Shown here piece by piece: positions 14,640 through 22,021 of a stretch of DNA of 22,021 nucleotides. The stretch's first letter is position 1. Every line of letters starts with the position of its first letter. The position numbers were made by a program, and so were the translations under genes. Source of the stretch: RGIG6353 sp045590615 (GTDB lineage Bacteria > Bacillota > Clostridia > Oscillospirales > SIG627); NCBI GenBank assembly GCA_045590615.1, contig JAZNRH010000076.1, positions 1 through 22,021 of the forward strand, in the 5' to 3' direction. Below the pieces are notes generated by a model. It was not told where the DNA came from, did no database searches, and saw only the letters and a program-made list of their open reading frames with translations.

Positions 14640-16427
14640 ATGAAGAAATTAATATCCATCGTACTTGTATCCCTGATGCTTCTTGCCACCCTTTCCGGTT
14701 GCGCAGTAGACACAGAGGATAAGGGCGCAATCATTCCCGTTTCTATTTCAAAGGAAATGAAGTCGTATGACCCCGTTCCTATGATTTATGACGCAGAGCT
14801 CGTGCTCAATACAGGTCTTCTTTACGAAGGTCTTACCGTTGTCAACGAGGACGGTAAGGTTGAAAAGGGAATGGCAAAGGATTGGTATACTAAGATAGAT
14901 GAAGAAAGAGGAGAGTACTGGCTCTATTTTGAAATAGAGGGTGGTACATCTTGGGACGATGAGAAATACGTTCAGGCAGACGATTTCGTATATGCATGGA
15001 GAAGAATTCTCTCACCATCGACCTCCAGCCCTGCAGCCTGTCTTCTTTACGGCATCAAGAACGCTAAGGCGTTCAAGGCAGGTGACGTTACAGCCGATGA
15101 CCTCGGTGTATACGCAGAGAGCGACTCGCTTCTCAAGGTAGAGTTTGAAGGTCCTTTCGACCTTGACCTGTTCCTTGAGGCTGTTGCGAGCCCTGCGCTT
15201 GTTGCACAGCGTGAGGACAACGTTTACGGAAGAGAGGACACGTGGGCTTCATCTCTTGATAACTTCGCCGCAAACGGTCCCTTCACACTTAAGAATATGG
15301 ACGCAGGAAAGGCGATTACCTTCCAGAGAAACGCAGTTTACAATCGTGAAAAGGAAAGCGACACAGCAGTTTACAAGGTTGTTAAGCCTTGGAAATTGAT
15401 TCAGAATTTCGTTCTTGAAGAGGCAATTGATAACAGAGTAGTGGAAACCACTCTTAACGAAGAGCTTCAGATTGAGAGATTTAAGGAAGGCGACATTTTC
15501 TACATAAGCCACTTTAATAAGGAAACCTACGAAGCAAACAAGAAGAAGATGGAGACCACCAAGCTTCTTTCAACCTATTCGTATTTCTTCAATACGACCA
15601 AAGCACCCTACGACAATCAGCTTGTAAGACAGGCACTCAGCATAGCTCTTGACAGAGAAGAGATTGCTGAAATCGCAGGTATGGGTGCAGAGCCTGCTAC
15701 TGCTCTTGTAACCTATGGAGTACACGACAGAAAGACTTCAAAGGATTTCAGAAAGGTTGGCAAGGACATCATCGATGAAAATGCAGACCTTGAGGAAGCA
15801 AAGGCTTTGATTAAGGAGTCGGGTATCAATCCTTCTTCTTACACCCTTGAGATTTACACTCTTCGTGACGAGGCTGACGTAGCAATTGCCGAGTACACCA
15901 AGAGCGTTTGGGAAGAGCTCGGATTTAAGGTTAAGCTCGGCAGTGGTGGTGGTAAGAACTACACAACCAAGCTTTACGCAGGCAACTTCGACGTAATCGG
16001 TATCGACTACCAGGGACTTACAACCGATGCATTCTCCTTCCTTGCTCCTTTTGCCAAGGAATACAGTGGCGAAGCAATTGATATTACAAGTGAGGACAGA
16101 ACTGCAACTCACGTAACAGGCTTTGATAACGAAGAGTACAACGCTCTCATCGACAAGATTTTCAACACCTCTGACAACAAGGAAAGAGTAGCTCTTCTTC
16201 ACGATGCAGAGGAAATGCTCCTTGAGCTTTGTCCCGTTGCTCCTCTTCACTTCAATACAACTTCGTATCTCAAGTCGAAGAAGCTCTCGGGTCTTGAGGT
16301 ATCCGGCTTTGGTTACACAATTTTCACCAATGCCAAGCTCAAGAATTACGACGAGTCAAATGCAGTATTCACAGAAAGAGAAAATGCTATCAAGCAGGCA
16401 GAGATTGCAGCTGCAAGAAACAAGTAA
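14640..16427 (+). CDS. Oligopeptide ABC transporter substrate-binding lipoprotein (family 5)
   Basis: The 595-residue product is an OppA-type solute-binding protein anchored by lipid. The signal peptide has KK at 2-3, a hydrophobic core, and lipobox LSGC with Cys21. The mature part shows family-5 landmarks: MIYDAELVLNTGLLYEGL near residues 48-65, WDDEKYVQADDFVYAWRR, the AANGPFTL segment, the APYDNQLVRQALSIALDREEI region and a C-terminal LCPVAPLHFN. AGGAGG six bases before the ATG fixes the start. It probably binds peptides outside the membrane for import. No permease or ATPase genes lie nearby and the next gene is yceD, so it is an orphan that must share a transporter encoded elsewhere or act as a sensor. 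Codon choice is more biased to frequent codons (AAG, GAG, CTT) than in its neighbours, suggesting high expression. Confidence 0.93.
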   Translation: MKKLISIVLVSLMLLATLSGCAVDTEDKGAIIPVSISKEMKSYDPVPMIYDAELVLNTGLLYEGLTVVNEDGKVEKGMAKDWYTKIDEERGEYWLYFEIEGGTSWDDEKYVQADDFVYAWRRILSPSTSSPAACLLYGIKNAKAFKAGDVTADDLGVYAESDSLLKVEFEGPFDLDLFLEAVASPALVAQREDNVYGREDTWASSLDNFAANGPFTLKNMDAGKAITFQRNAVYNREKESDTAVYKVVKPWKLIQNFVLEEAIDNRVVETTLNEELQIERFKEGDIFYISHFNKETYEANKKKMETTKLLSTYSYFFNTTKAPYDNQLVRQALSIALDREEIAEIAGMGAEPATALVTYGVHDRKTSKDFRKVGKDIIDENADLEEAKALIKESGINPSSYTLEIYTLRDEADVAIAEYTKSVWEELGFKVKLGSGGGKNYTTKLYAGNFDVIGIDYQGLTTDAFSFLAPFAKEYSGEAIDITSEDRTATHVTGFDNEEYNALIDKIFNTSDNKERVALLHDAEEMLLELCPVAPLHFNTTSYLKSKKLSGLEVSGFGYTIFTNAKLKNYDESNAVFTERENAIKQAEIAAARNK

Positions 16428-16458
16428 TAAAAAAATATATAAAAAATCAAAATAAATA

Positions 16459-16487
16459 TTGACAAAAAGTGAAACCGTGTGTATAAT
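16459..16487 (+). promoter_or_regulatory. Consensus promoter of yceD-rpmF
   Basis: TTGACA (16459-16464), exactly 17 bases and TATAAT (16482-16487) form a perfect promoter with a leader of about 38 bases before yceD. No hairpin terminator is visible between the binding-protein stop (16427) and this promoter, only AT-rich sequence. Confidence 0.92.
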
Positions 16488-16531
16488 AGACAGTGCGATT
16501 TCTCTGAGACGACCGTACGAAAGAGGTTTTA

Positions 16532-17047
16532 ATGGAAAAAACTGTTAATAATTCTTTTATGCTTGATGTGTCGGGTTTGCTCCGAGGCGAGACAAGAGAG
16601 TTGAAAATCAACGATAGTGTAGTGCTTGACGATGATTTTGACGTTACCTTTCTTGAATCCCCCCGAATTGAAGGCAGTGTGGTCAATATGTCGGGCTATA
16701 TAGAGTTATCTGCAAGCCTGACGGCAAAATATGAAACAGCTTGCGCCAGATGTCTCAAGCCAATTAAAGGCGAATTGGTTCTCGATCTTAAGTATCCGAT
16801 AGCCGAGACACTTGAAAATATGGACAACGACGAGTATATCATCTCGGAAAACGGGTTCATAAATCTCAGTGAGCTTGTCAGAGAAAACATAATTCTAAAT
16901 CTTCCGATGTCGCATCTGTGTCACGAGGACTGCAAGGGCTTATGCTCAAAGTGTGGTGCCGACCTCAATCTCGGTGATTGTGGCTGTGTGCGTGTTGAGA
17001 AGGACCCTCGTTGGAGTGCCTTAGAGCATTTCTTTGACGAGGAATAA
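16532..17047 (+). CDS. yceD: YceD/DUF177 family protein (23S rRNA accumulation)
   Basis: The 171-residue product is a DUF177 (YceD) protein. It has the paired-cysteine motif CARC (Cys71, Cys74), the LPMSHLC element, and the cysteine set Cys130, 134, 138, 141 followed by Cys150 and Cys152, and ends DPRWSALEHF as in many family members. In Escherichia coli and plants the family is needed for 23S rRNA accumulation; it is nearly always next to rpmF, as here (49-bp gap). AAAGAGG precedes the ATG. The cysteines could hold zinc. Confidence 0.92.
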   Translation: MEKTVNNSFMLDVSGLLRGETRELKINDSVVLDDDFDVTFLESPRIEGSVVNMSGYIELSASLTAKYETACARCLKPIKGELVLDLKYPIAETLENMDNDEYIISENGFINLSELVRENIILNLPMSHLCHEDCKGLCSKCGADLNLGDCGCVRVEKDPRWSALEHFFDEE

Positions 17048-17096
17048 AAAAGTATAAACTATATCTAACATATAGAATGAGGAGGTGTCAAGTAAG

Positions 17097-17276
17097 ATGG
17101 CAGTACCGAAGAGAAAAGTATCAAGTCAGAGACAGAATAAGAGACGCTCAAGTGTTTGGAAGCTTAAGGTTCCCGGACTCTCAGTGTGTCCTAAGTGTGG
17201 AGAGTACAACCTTCCTCACAGAGTTTGTTCAAAGTGCGGTTCTTACAATGGCGAGGAAGTCATTAAGCAGAACTAA
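17097..17276 (+). CDS. rpmF: 50S ribosomal protein L32 (zinc form)
   Basis: The 59-residue L32 begins MAVPKRKVSSQ and carries a zinc ribbon, Cys31-Cys34 and Cys44-Cys47. It is the zinc-dependent version; some Firmicutes also keep a cysteine-free copy, not present here. The ATG at 17097 is the family start, but GGAGG (17081-17085) is 11 bases away; a GTG at 17085 overlaps the RBS itself and would add four residues. It is the second gene of yceD-rpmF and is closed by a good terminator. Confidence 0.96.
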   Translation: MAVPKRKVSSQRQNKRRSSVWKLKVPGLSVCPKCGEYNLPHRVCSKCGSYNGEEVIKQN

Positions 17277-17293
17277 TCAGAACGTAAGAAGTG

Positions 17294-17328
17294 TGCCATA
17301 CCCACAGGTATGGCATTTCTTTTTGTTT
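17294..17328 (+). terminator. Rho-independent terminator after rpmF
   Basis: TGCCATACC (17294-17302) and GGTATGGCA (17307-17315) form a perfect 9-bp stem with a CACA loop, followed by TTTCTTTTTGTTTTT. The DUF512 gene starts 38 bases later with no evident promoter, so some readthrough is likely. Confidence 0.88.
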
Positions 17329-17365
17329 TTCTAAAATTCACTGTAGCAGATAAAAGGAGGGTTTT

Positions 17366-18661
17366 ATGGTAGAGATAAAGTCGGTAGTTCACGGCTCGTT
17401 GGCTGATAAAAAGGGCATAAAAGCAGGCGAGAAGCTGATTGCAATCAACTCTCACCCTATAAGAGACGTGCTCGACTATCAGTTTTACGTCAGCGAGAAG
17501 GAAGTCACGCTTACCCTTGAAACGAGGGAGGTCAGAATAAAAAAAGGCGAGTACGATGATATAGGACTCGAATTTGAAACCTTTCTTATGGATAAGCAGG
17601 AGTCCTGCCGTAACAAGTGCATTTTCTGCTTCATCGATCAAAACCCTCACGGAATGAGAGAAAGTATATATTTCAAGGACGACGATACCCGTCTTGCATT
17701 TCTGTTTGGAAACTACGTGACTCTTACCAACGTGCCCGATTCCGAGCTTGAAAGACTCATAAAAATGCACATTTCACCCGTCAACGTATCGGTTCAGGCT
17801 ACAGACCCCGAGCTTCGTTGTATGATGCTCAACAACCGTTTTGCAGGCAGGATTATGGAACAGATGAAAATACTTGCCGAGGGTGGAATAGACCTGAACG
17901 CACAAATTGTGCTTTGCAAGAACGTCAATGACGGCGAAATGCTCAAAAAAAGTCTTTATGACCTTGAAACTCTTGTTCCGTCACTCAAGAGCGTTTCGGT
18001 AGTGCCCGTAGGACTTACGAAGTACCGAAAGGGACTTTATCCCCTTGAGCCCTTTACCCCCGAGGATTGCCTTGAGGTAATCGAAACGGTGGAGAAAATC
18101 GGAGAAGAATTCCTTGAAAAGCACGGAACAAGGCTGGTTTTCCCTTCAGACGAATTCTATATCAAGGCGAAAAAGCCGTTGCCGTCGGTTGATTTCTACG
18201 AGGGCTTTCCTCAGCTCGAAAACGGAGTCGGAATGCTCACTTCAATGGTTGACGACATCGACGCAGAGCTTGACTTTTTACTCGATGATGAAATTGATAC
18301 CGACGTGGTGAGACACGTGAGCATCGTAACGGGCAAGGCTTCCTACGAAACTATAAAAACACAGGTTGAAAAAATTCAAAAGATTTGGTATAATATAGAC
18401 TGTAAGGTTTATTGTATAATAAATAATTTCTATGGTGAGAACGTTACTGTGTCGGGACTCCTGACGGGTCAGGATATTATGGCACAGCTTCGAGGTAAGG
18501 ATTTGGGCGACGTTCTGCTCATTCCGAGAAATGCGCTCAGGCACGAGGGTGATTGTTTTCTTGACTCGGTTACTGTAGACGAGCTTGAAAAGGAGCTCTC
18601 TGTCAGAGTGTTGCCAACAGCAGAGGGCGCTGATTTTCTCCATGGAATTATAGGAGGTTAG
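17366..18661 (+). CDS. DUF512 protein: PDZ-like plus radical SAM
   Basis: The 431-residue product has a PDZ-like N-terminus (about 1-50: GSLADKKGIKAGEKLIAIN), a radical-SAM cluster motif CRNKCIFC (Cys81, Cys85, Cys88), a TIM-barrel core, and a C-terminal DUF512 domain ending in the LLIPRNALRHEGDCFLDSVT block. This is the widespread Firmicutes family found directly upstream of der, as here: its TAG stop is one base before the der ATG. AAGGAGGG precedes the ATG. The conserved link to der suggests a ribosome-related modification, but the substrate is unknown. Confidence 0.92.
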   Translation: MVEIKSVVHGSLADKKGIKAGEKLIAINSHPIRDVLDYQFYVSEKEVTLTLETREVRIKKGEYDDIGLEFETFLMDKQESCRNKCIFCFIDQNPHGMRESIYFKDDDTRLAFLFGNYVTLTNVPDSELERLIKMHISPVNVSVQATDPELRCMMLNNRFAGRIMEQMKILAEGGIDLNAQIVLCKNVNDGEMLKKSLYDLETLVPSLKSVSVVPVGLTKYRKGLYPLEPFTPEDCLEVIETVEKIGEEFLEKHGTRLVFPSDEFYIKAKKPLPSVDFYEGFPQLENGVGMLTSMVDDIDAELDFLLDDEIDTDVVRHVSIVTGKASYETIKTQVEKIQKIWYNIDCKVYCIINNFYGENVTVSGLLTGQDIMAQLRGKDLGDVLLIPRNALRHEGDCFLDSVTVDELEKELSVRVLPTAEGADFLHGIIGG

Positions 18662-18662
18662 T

Positions 18663-19991
18663 ATGGCTAAGCCGATAGTAGCGATAGTAGGCAGACCCAA
18701 CGTAGGCAAAAGTACGTTTTTTAATAAAATAATAGGCGAGAGAATTTCGATTGTTCAGGATACGCCCGGTGTAACAAGGGACAGAATATACTACGAAACA
18801 GAGTGGTGCTCAAAGAAAATGACACTCATCGATACGGGTGGTATAGAGCCGAAAACCGACGATGCAATTCTCAAGCATATTGTAACGCAGGCTCAGATTG
18901 CAATAGACTCGGCAGACGTAATAATAATGCTGGTGGACGTAACCACAGGTGTCACTCCTTCGGACAGAGACGTTGCGAATATGCTCAAGCGTTCACAGAA
19001 GCCCGTAGTCCTTGCTGTTAATAAATGTGACAGCGTTGGCGCATTGCCAATGGAGTTTTATGAGTTTTACGAGCTCGGCTTTGAAAACGACCCGATTGCA
19101 GTTTCCTCTATTCACGGAACGGGTACGGGTGACATTCTCGACGAGGTAGTTTCCTACTTCAAGGACGAGGAACAAGAGGAAGAGGACAACGATACGGTAA
19201 AGGTTGCAGTAATCGGAAAGCCCAACGCAGGCAAAAGCTCACTTGTAAACAGAATTCTGGGCGAAGAGCGAGTTATAGTTTCAAACGTTGCCGGAACTAC
19301 GAGAGATGCGATTGACTCCTACGTAGAAAACGAGCACGGTAAGTATAATTTTATTGATACTGCCGGAATAAGACGAAACTCCAAGATTGAGGACGCAATA
19401 GAAAAGTATAGCGTGCTTCGTGCAAATCTTGCACTCGAAAGAAGCGACGTTTGTCTGATAATGATAGACGCCAACGAGGGCGTTACTGCTCAGGACGAGC
19501 GCATTGCAGGTCTTGCCCACGAGGCAGGCAAGGCGTCGGTTATATGTGTCAATAAGTGGGACGAAATCGACAAGGACAACTCGACAACCAAGAAGTTTAC
19601 CGAGCAGGTTTATAACGCACTTTCATATATGACCTACGCTCCACTCGTCTTTATTTCTGCAAAGACGGGTCAGAGAGTAGACACACTCTTTGAGCATATA
19701 AACTACGTCAATATGCAAGCGAGCACGAGAATATCTACGGGTATGCTCAACGACGTTCTTGCAGAGGCAACCTCACGGGTTCAGCCTCCGTCTGACAAGG
19801 GCAAATTCCTCAAGGTTTATTATATGACTCAAATAGGTGTAAAGCCGCCAACCTTCGTTATTTTCTGTAACAACGCAGAGCTTTTCCATTTTTCATATCA
19901 GAGATATATAGAAAACTGTATAAGAAACACCTTTGGCTTTAAGGGAACACCTATAAAGCTGATTATAAGAGAAAGAGGAGAGGACAAATGA
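18663..19991 (+). CDS. der: Ribosome biogenesis double-GTPase Der (EngA)
   Basis: The 442-residue product has the two tandem GTPase domains that define Der. The first has GRPNVGKST (10-18) and NKCD; the second has GKPNAGKSS and NKWD; a C-terminal KH-like domain closes the protein. Der binds the 50S subunit during its maturation. The RBS GGAGG lies in the end of the DUF512 gene (18654-18658), giving tight coupling. Its stop overlaps the plsY start (ATGA). Confidence 0.97.
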   Translation: MAKPIVAIVGRPNVGKSTFFNKIIGERISIVQDTPGVTRDRIYYETEWCSKKMTLIDTGGIEPKTDDAILKHIVTQAQIAIDSADVIIMLVDVTTGVTPSDRDVANMLKRSQKPVVLAVNKCDSVGALPMEFYEFYELGFENDPIAVSSIHGTGTGDILDEVVSYFKDEEQEEEDNDTVKVAVIGKPNAGKSSLVNRILGEERVIVSNVAGTTRDAIDSYVENEHGKYNFIDTAGIRRNSKIEDAIEKYSVLRANLALERSDVCLIMIDANEGVTAQDERIAGLAHEAGKASVICVNKWDEIDKDNSTTKKFTEQVYNALSYMTYAPLVFISAKTGQRVDTLFEHINYVNMQASTRISTGMLNDVLAEATSRVQPPSDKGKFLKVYYMTQIGVKPPTFVIFCNNAELFHFSYQRYIENCIRNTFGFKGTPIKLIIRERGEDK

Positions 19992-20743
19992 GCTTTGAAG
20001 TAATAAGAAAATTCGGATACCTTTTAACTAAGCTTGGTGGGGATATTCCCTATGGAGTGACTGTTGACTCAGTTAACGTTCCGTATAATTACGACAATCG
20101 CTTAATTGCGTTTTTAGAGACTGATAAGGGCTGGATTGCAATGTTGGCGCTCCTTTTTTGCGCAGTTTTTGCGTATCTTATGGGAAGCTTGAACTTTGCA
20201 GTAATTCTTTCAAGACTTTTTCATCACGATGACATTAGAAATCACGGAAGCGGCAACGCAGGCGCAACTAATATGGTTCGCACCTACGGAAAAAAGTGGG
20301 GTGTAATAACCTTTATCTGCGATGGCTTGAAGGCGGCTGTTTCGGTGTTCCTTTCTATGCTTCTCATGGGTGAGGGTGGTGCGTATATTGCGGCAATTTT
20401 TGCGATACTCGGTCACATTTTCCCCATCTATTACAAGTTCAGAGGAGGCAAGGGCGTTGCAGTATCGGCAATAGCTATTCTCTGCCTTAACCCCGTTGTC
20501 TTTGCAATTCTCGTGGTGCTGTTCGTTTTAATCGTCTACGTATCACGTTACATATCACTCGGCTCGGTAATCTGCGCATTTTTCTACCCGATGCTTCTCA
20601 ATGCATTCAATACCGATAAGGGCTTTATCGCTACGGTGATATCGGTGCTCATTGCAGTAATCGTCATCGTAATGCATCGTTCAAATATAAAGCGTTTAAT
20701 CAACAGAACCGAAAATAAAATCGGACAAAAGGCTAAAAGCTGA
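19988..20743 (+). CDS. plsY: Glycerol-3-phosphate acyltransferase PlsY, N-terminally extended
   Basis: The 251-residue product is the membrane acyltransferase that makes lysophosphatidic acid from acyl-phosphate and glycerol 3-phosphate. The three family motifs are present: MGSLNFAVILSR (65-76), GSGNAGATN (87-95) and GHIFPIYYKFRGGKG (142-156), with HRSNIKRLINRTE near the end. Typical PlsY is about 200 residues; this one has some 50 extra residues before the first membrane helix. The long start is supported by AGAGGAG upstream and the ATGA overlap with der; the internal Met52 has no RBS. plsX, which makes the acyl-phosphate, is not in the window. Confidence 0.93.
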   Translation: MSFEVIRKFGYLLTKLGGDIPYGVTVDSVNVPYNYDNRLIAFLETDKGWIAMLALLFCAVFAYLMGSLNFAVILSRLFHHDDIRNHGSGNAGATNMVRTYGKKWGVITFICDGLKAAVSVFLSMLLMGEGGAYIAAIFAILGHIFPIYYKFRGGKGVAVSAIAILCLNPVVFAILVVLFVLIVYVSRYISLGSVICAFFYPMLLNAFNTDKGFIATVISVLIAVIVIVMHRSNIKRLINRTENKIGQKAKS

Positions 20744-21567
20744 TGGAAAAGAAAGCATACGCCAAATTGAATTTAACCCTCGAAATAGGAGATAAGCGCC
20801 CCGACGGCTATCATTCGCTCACGTCGGTAATGGCAAGGGCAACGCTTTTTGATACGGTTAGGGTAGAAAAGAATTCGCTTGGCTCAATTCGTTTTAGCTC
20901 GACGTCGGATATACCAACCGAGGATAATTTATGTACGAGGGCAGTGGGGGCGTATTTTGATGCCGGGGGCATTGTCGGTCAGGGCGTTGATATATACGTC
21001 GAAGCCAATATCCCGACAGCTTCGGGAATGGGTGGTGGCTCTGCCGATTCGGCTGCTACGCTCTTGTGTATGGAAGAGCTTTTCGGTGCGCTTGACAAGA
21101 GGGTGCGCCACGAAATAGCAAGAGGTCTTGGCGCCGACGTGCCGTATTGTCTTGAAACGGTCCCTTGTTTTTGTACGGGAGTGGGAGACGTATGTGAAAG
21201 GATAGAGTGCAAGGGCTTTGAAAATCTGTGGCTGGTAATCGAAAAATGTGGCACCAAGCTTTCTACAGGCAAGGTGTTTTCGGATTTTGATTCCCTTGAA
21301 AAAGCCAATTTGTCACACGACCACGAAAAAGTTATAAGTGCTTTCAGAACGGGCGAGGTTGAAATGCTTGCCGAGGGCGTGTTTAACGATTTTGAAGCAG
21401 TTGTACTTCCTTCCTCACCAAGTGTTCTCAAAAAGAGAAATGAGCTTCTTGACATGGGTGCGCTGAACGTTGTAATGAGTGGTGCAGGTCCTACGGTTGT
21501 GGGCTTGTTTGACGATGAAAAAAAGGCAAGAGCTTGCTCTGATAAAGTGTATAAATTACTCGTGTAA
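20743..21567 (+). CDS. ispE: 4-diphosphocytidyl-2-C-methyl-D-erythritol kinase
   Basis: The 274-residue product is the GHMP kinase of the MEP isoprenoid pathway. Visible are AYAKLNL with Lys8, GYHSL, the phosphate loop PTASGMGGGSADSA (91-104), GADVPYCL with the catalytic Asp, and the C-terminal GAGPTVVGLF. The ATG shares one base with the plsY stop (TGATG). In many Firmicutes ispE lies near purR or spoVG; here it ends the DUF512-der-plsY string. No clear terminator follows directly; the right repeat copy begins 14 bases after the stop. Confidence 0.95.
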   Translation: MEKKAYAKLNLTLEIGDKRPDGYHSLTSVMARATLFDTVRVEKNSLGSIRFSSTSDIPTEDNLCTRAVGAYFDAGGIVGQGVDIYVEANIPTASGMGGGSADSAATLLCMEELFGALDKRVRHEIARGLGADVPYCLETVPCFCTGVGDVCERIECKGFENLWLVIEKCGTKLSTGKVFSDFDSLEKANLSHDHEKVISAFRTGEVEMLAEGVFNDFEAVVLPSSPSVLKKRNELLDMGALNVVMSGAGPTVVGLFDDEKKARACSDKVYKLLV

Positions 21568-21581
21568 TTCAAAAATATCAT

Positions 21582-21659
21582 AGGGGATGTAAAAAAAGGT
21601 TAGACCACATAAAACAATGAAAACATATGTAAAATAAGGATAAAATTTGTTATGCTTAT
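21582..21659 (+). repeat. Right copy of the perfect 78-bp inverted repeat
   Basis: This is the exact reverse complement of 1-78. It starts with AGGGGATG 14 bases after the ispE stop, in the same orientation relative to the preceding gene as the left copy. Its end contains an imperfect stem AATAAG-ATAA/TTAT-CTTATT (21633-21660), and there is a CATATG in the middle. There is no coding frame. Because the left copy is cut by the window edge, the true repeat may run on into the hairpin-rich sequence that follows. Confidence 0.95.
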
Positions 21660-21684
21660 TAAAAAAGCAAACGTTTTATAAGGT

Positions 21685-21708
21685 AAAAAATTGAAAAATC
21701 AATTTTTT
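21685..21708 (+). terminator. AT-rich hairpin, weak candidate terminator for ispE
   Basis: AAAAAATTGA (21685-21694) and TCAATTTTTT (21699-21708) form a perfect 10-bp stem with an AAAA loop. It has one G-C pair and no T-run beyond the stem, so efficiency is doubtful, but it is the first candidate after ispE, about 120 bases downstream. Confidence 0.35.
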
Positions 21709-21733
21709 CACATTAATTATATTGTTTTATGTT

Positions 21734-21792
21734 TTGCACGAACTTCGCGACTGCTGTACATAAGTACAGCGACGCGCTTCAGTATCGTGCAA
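21734..21792. repeat. 59-base long hairpin
   Basis: An outer stem TTGCACGA/TCGTGCAA (21734-21741, 21785-21792), a short ACT/AGT step, CGCG/CGCG (21746-21749, 21773-21776) and an inner perfect stem GCTGTAC/GTACAGC (21753-21759, 21764-21770) with an ATAA loop make one long interrupted hairpin. It is not followed by a T-run within 10 bases (TTTTTTT begins at 21801). It resembles a REP/MITE-like palindromic unit or a structured RNA arm. Confidence 0.8.
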
Positions 21793-22021
21793 TCTACCTC
21801 TTTTTTTCTATAGCCAAAGGGAACCGAACTCTTGTCGGTTTCAAGGGTGATTTTCGTCCCTATCTTCGTTACTTTCCCTTGTAATACATAAAGTATTACT
21901 TCGGAAAAGATGCCTTGATATGAACAAAAATTACCTCTTGAAACTTCCCTCGAACCGAGGAAAGATAATTTTCGAGGATAAATTTTTCAGCGAAGTGCAG
22001 GAATACTACACGTATTCCAAG
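21793..22021. other. Gene-free hairpin-rich tail
   Basis: No supported gene occupies this stretch. It holds a chain of perfect short stems: AAGGGAA/TTCCCTT (21817-21823, 21874-21880) enclosing AACCGA/TCGGTT (21822-21827, 21835-21840) and AGGG/CCCT (21844-21847, 21858-21861), then GTAATAC/GTATTAC (21881-21899), CCTCG/CGAGG (21948-21960) and GGAATAC/GTATTCC (22000-22018). The first group could fold as a branched junction. A 51-codon frame (21729-21884, plus) and a long start-less frame on the minus strand are open but have no RBS. It may be a structured RNA or a dispersed repeat cut by the window end. Confidence 0.55.

Noticed and set aside
21729..21884. 51-codon plus-strand frame inside the hairpin region, as a small gene
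   Set aside because: It has an ATG but no ribosome binding site, it spans strong palindromes, and the opposite strand is open as well. Better explained as noncoding or repeat sequence.
21717..21974. Long minus-strand open frame in the same region
   Set aside because: It runs from a TGA to a TAA without a credible start codon or RBS, and its composition follows the palindromes.

Overview
This looks like a stretch of chromosome from a Gram-positive anaerobe of the Clostridia, probably an uncultured gut lineage near the Oscillospirales. The inference rests on gene content (RNase J, DarA, RicT, PlsY, a two-cluster ferredoxin, two lipoproteins with lipoboxes), strong AGGAGG-type ribosome binding sites, and near-consensus TTGACA-N17-TATAAT promoters in short AT-rich gaps. 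It is mostly housekeeping sequence. I see no prophage, transposase, CRISPR array, toxin-antitoxin pair or defence island.

The left arm (1-14.3 kb) is read leftwards, apart from one lipoprotein. From the left edge it holds an SGNH esterase and a sugar isomerase/epimerase-like TIM barrel (one operon), then a PHP-domain phosphoesterase. A lipoprotein gene on the plus strand follows, sharing a two-way terminator with tRNA-Glu(CTC). Next come hemW and lepA (overlapping), a ferredoxin, then ricT, holB and darA in the order known from Bacillus. Then come rnj and ruvB-ruvA-ruvC, transcribed ruvC first from a good promoter, and a secreted or anchored 20-cysteine protein of unknown function.

The right arm (14.6-21.6 kb) is read rightwards. 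It holds an orphan oligopeptide-binding lipoprotein, then yceD-rpmF, a DUF512 radical-SAM/PDZ protein, der, plsY and ispE, the last four nearly touching or overlapping. The themes are ribosome assembly and translation (lepA, yceD, rpmF, der, tRNA), DNA repair and replication (ruvABC, holB), RNA decay (rnj, ricT), c-di-AMP sensing (darA), and lipid/isoprenoid precursors (plsY, ispE).

The unexplained structure is outside the genes. A perfect 78-bp inverted repeat pairs positions 1-78 with 21582-21659, each copy starting within about 15 bases after a stop codon and reading away from it. Beyond the right copy is about 360 bp of gene-free sequence with a chain of hairpins. Between rnj and darA are seven to eight heptamer tandem repeats beside two hairpins. 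I found no convincing new multi-gene system; the repeat/hairpin element is the best candidate for something undescribed, and an assembly effect must be excluded first.
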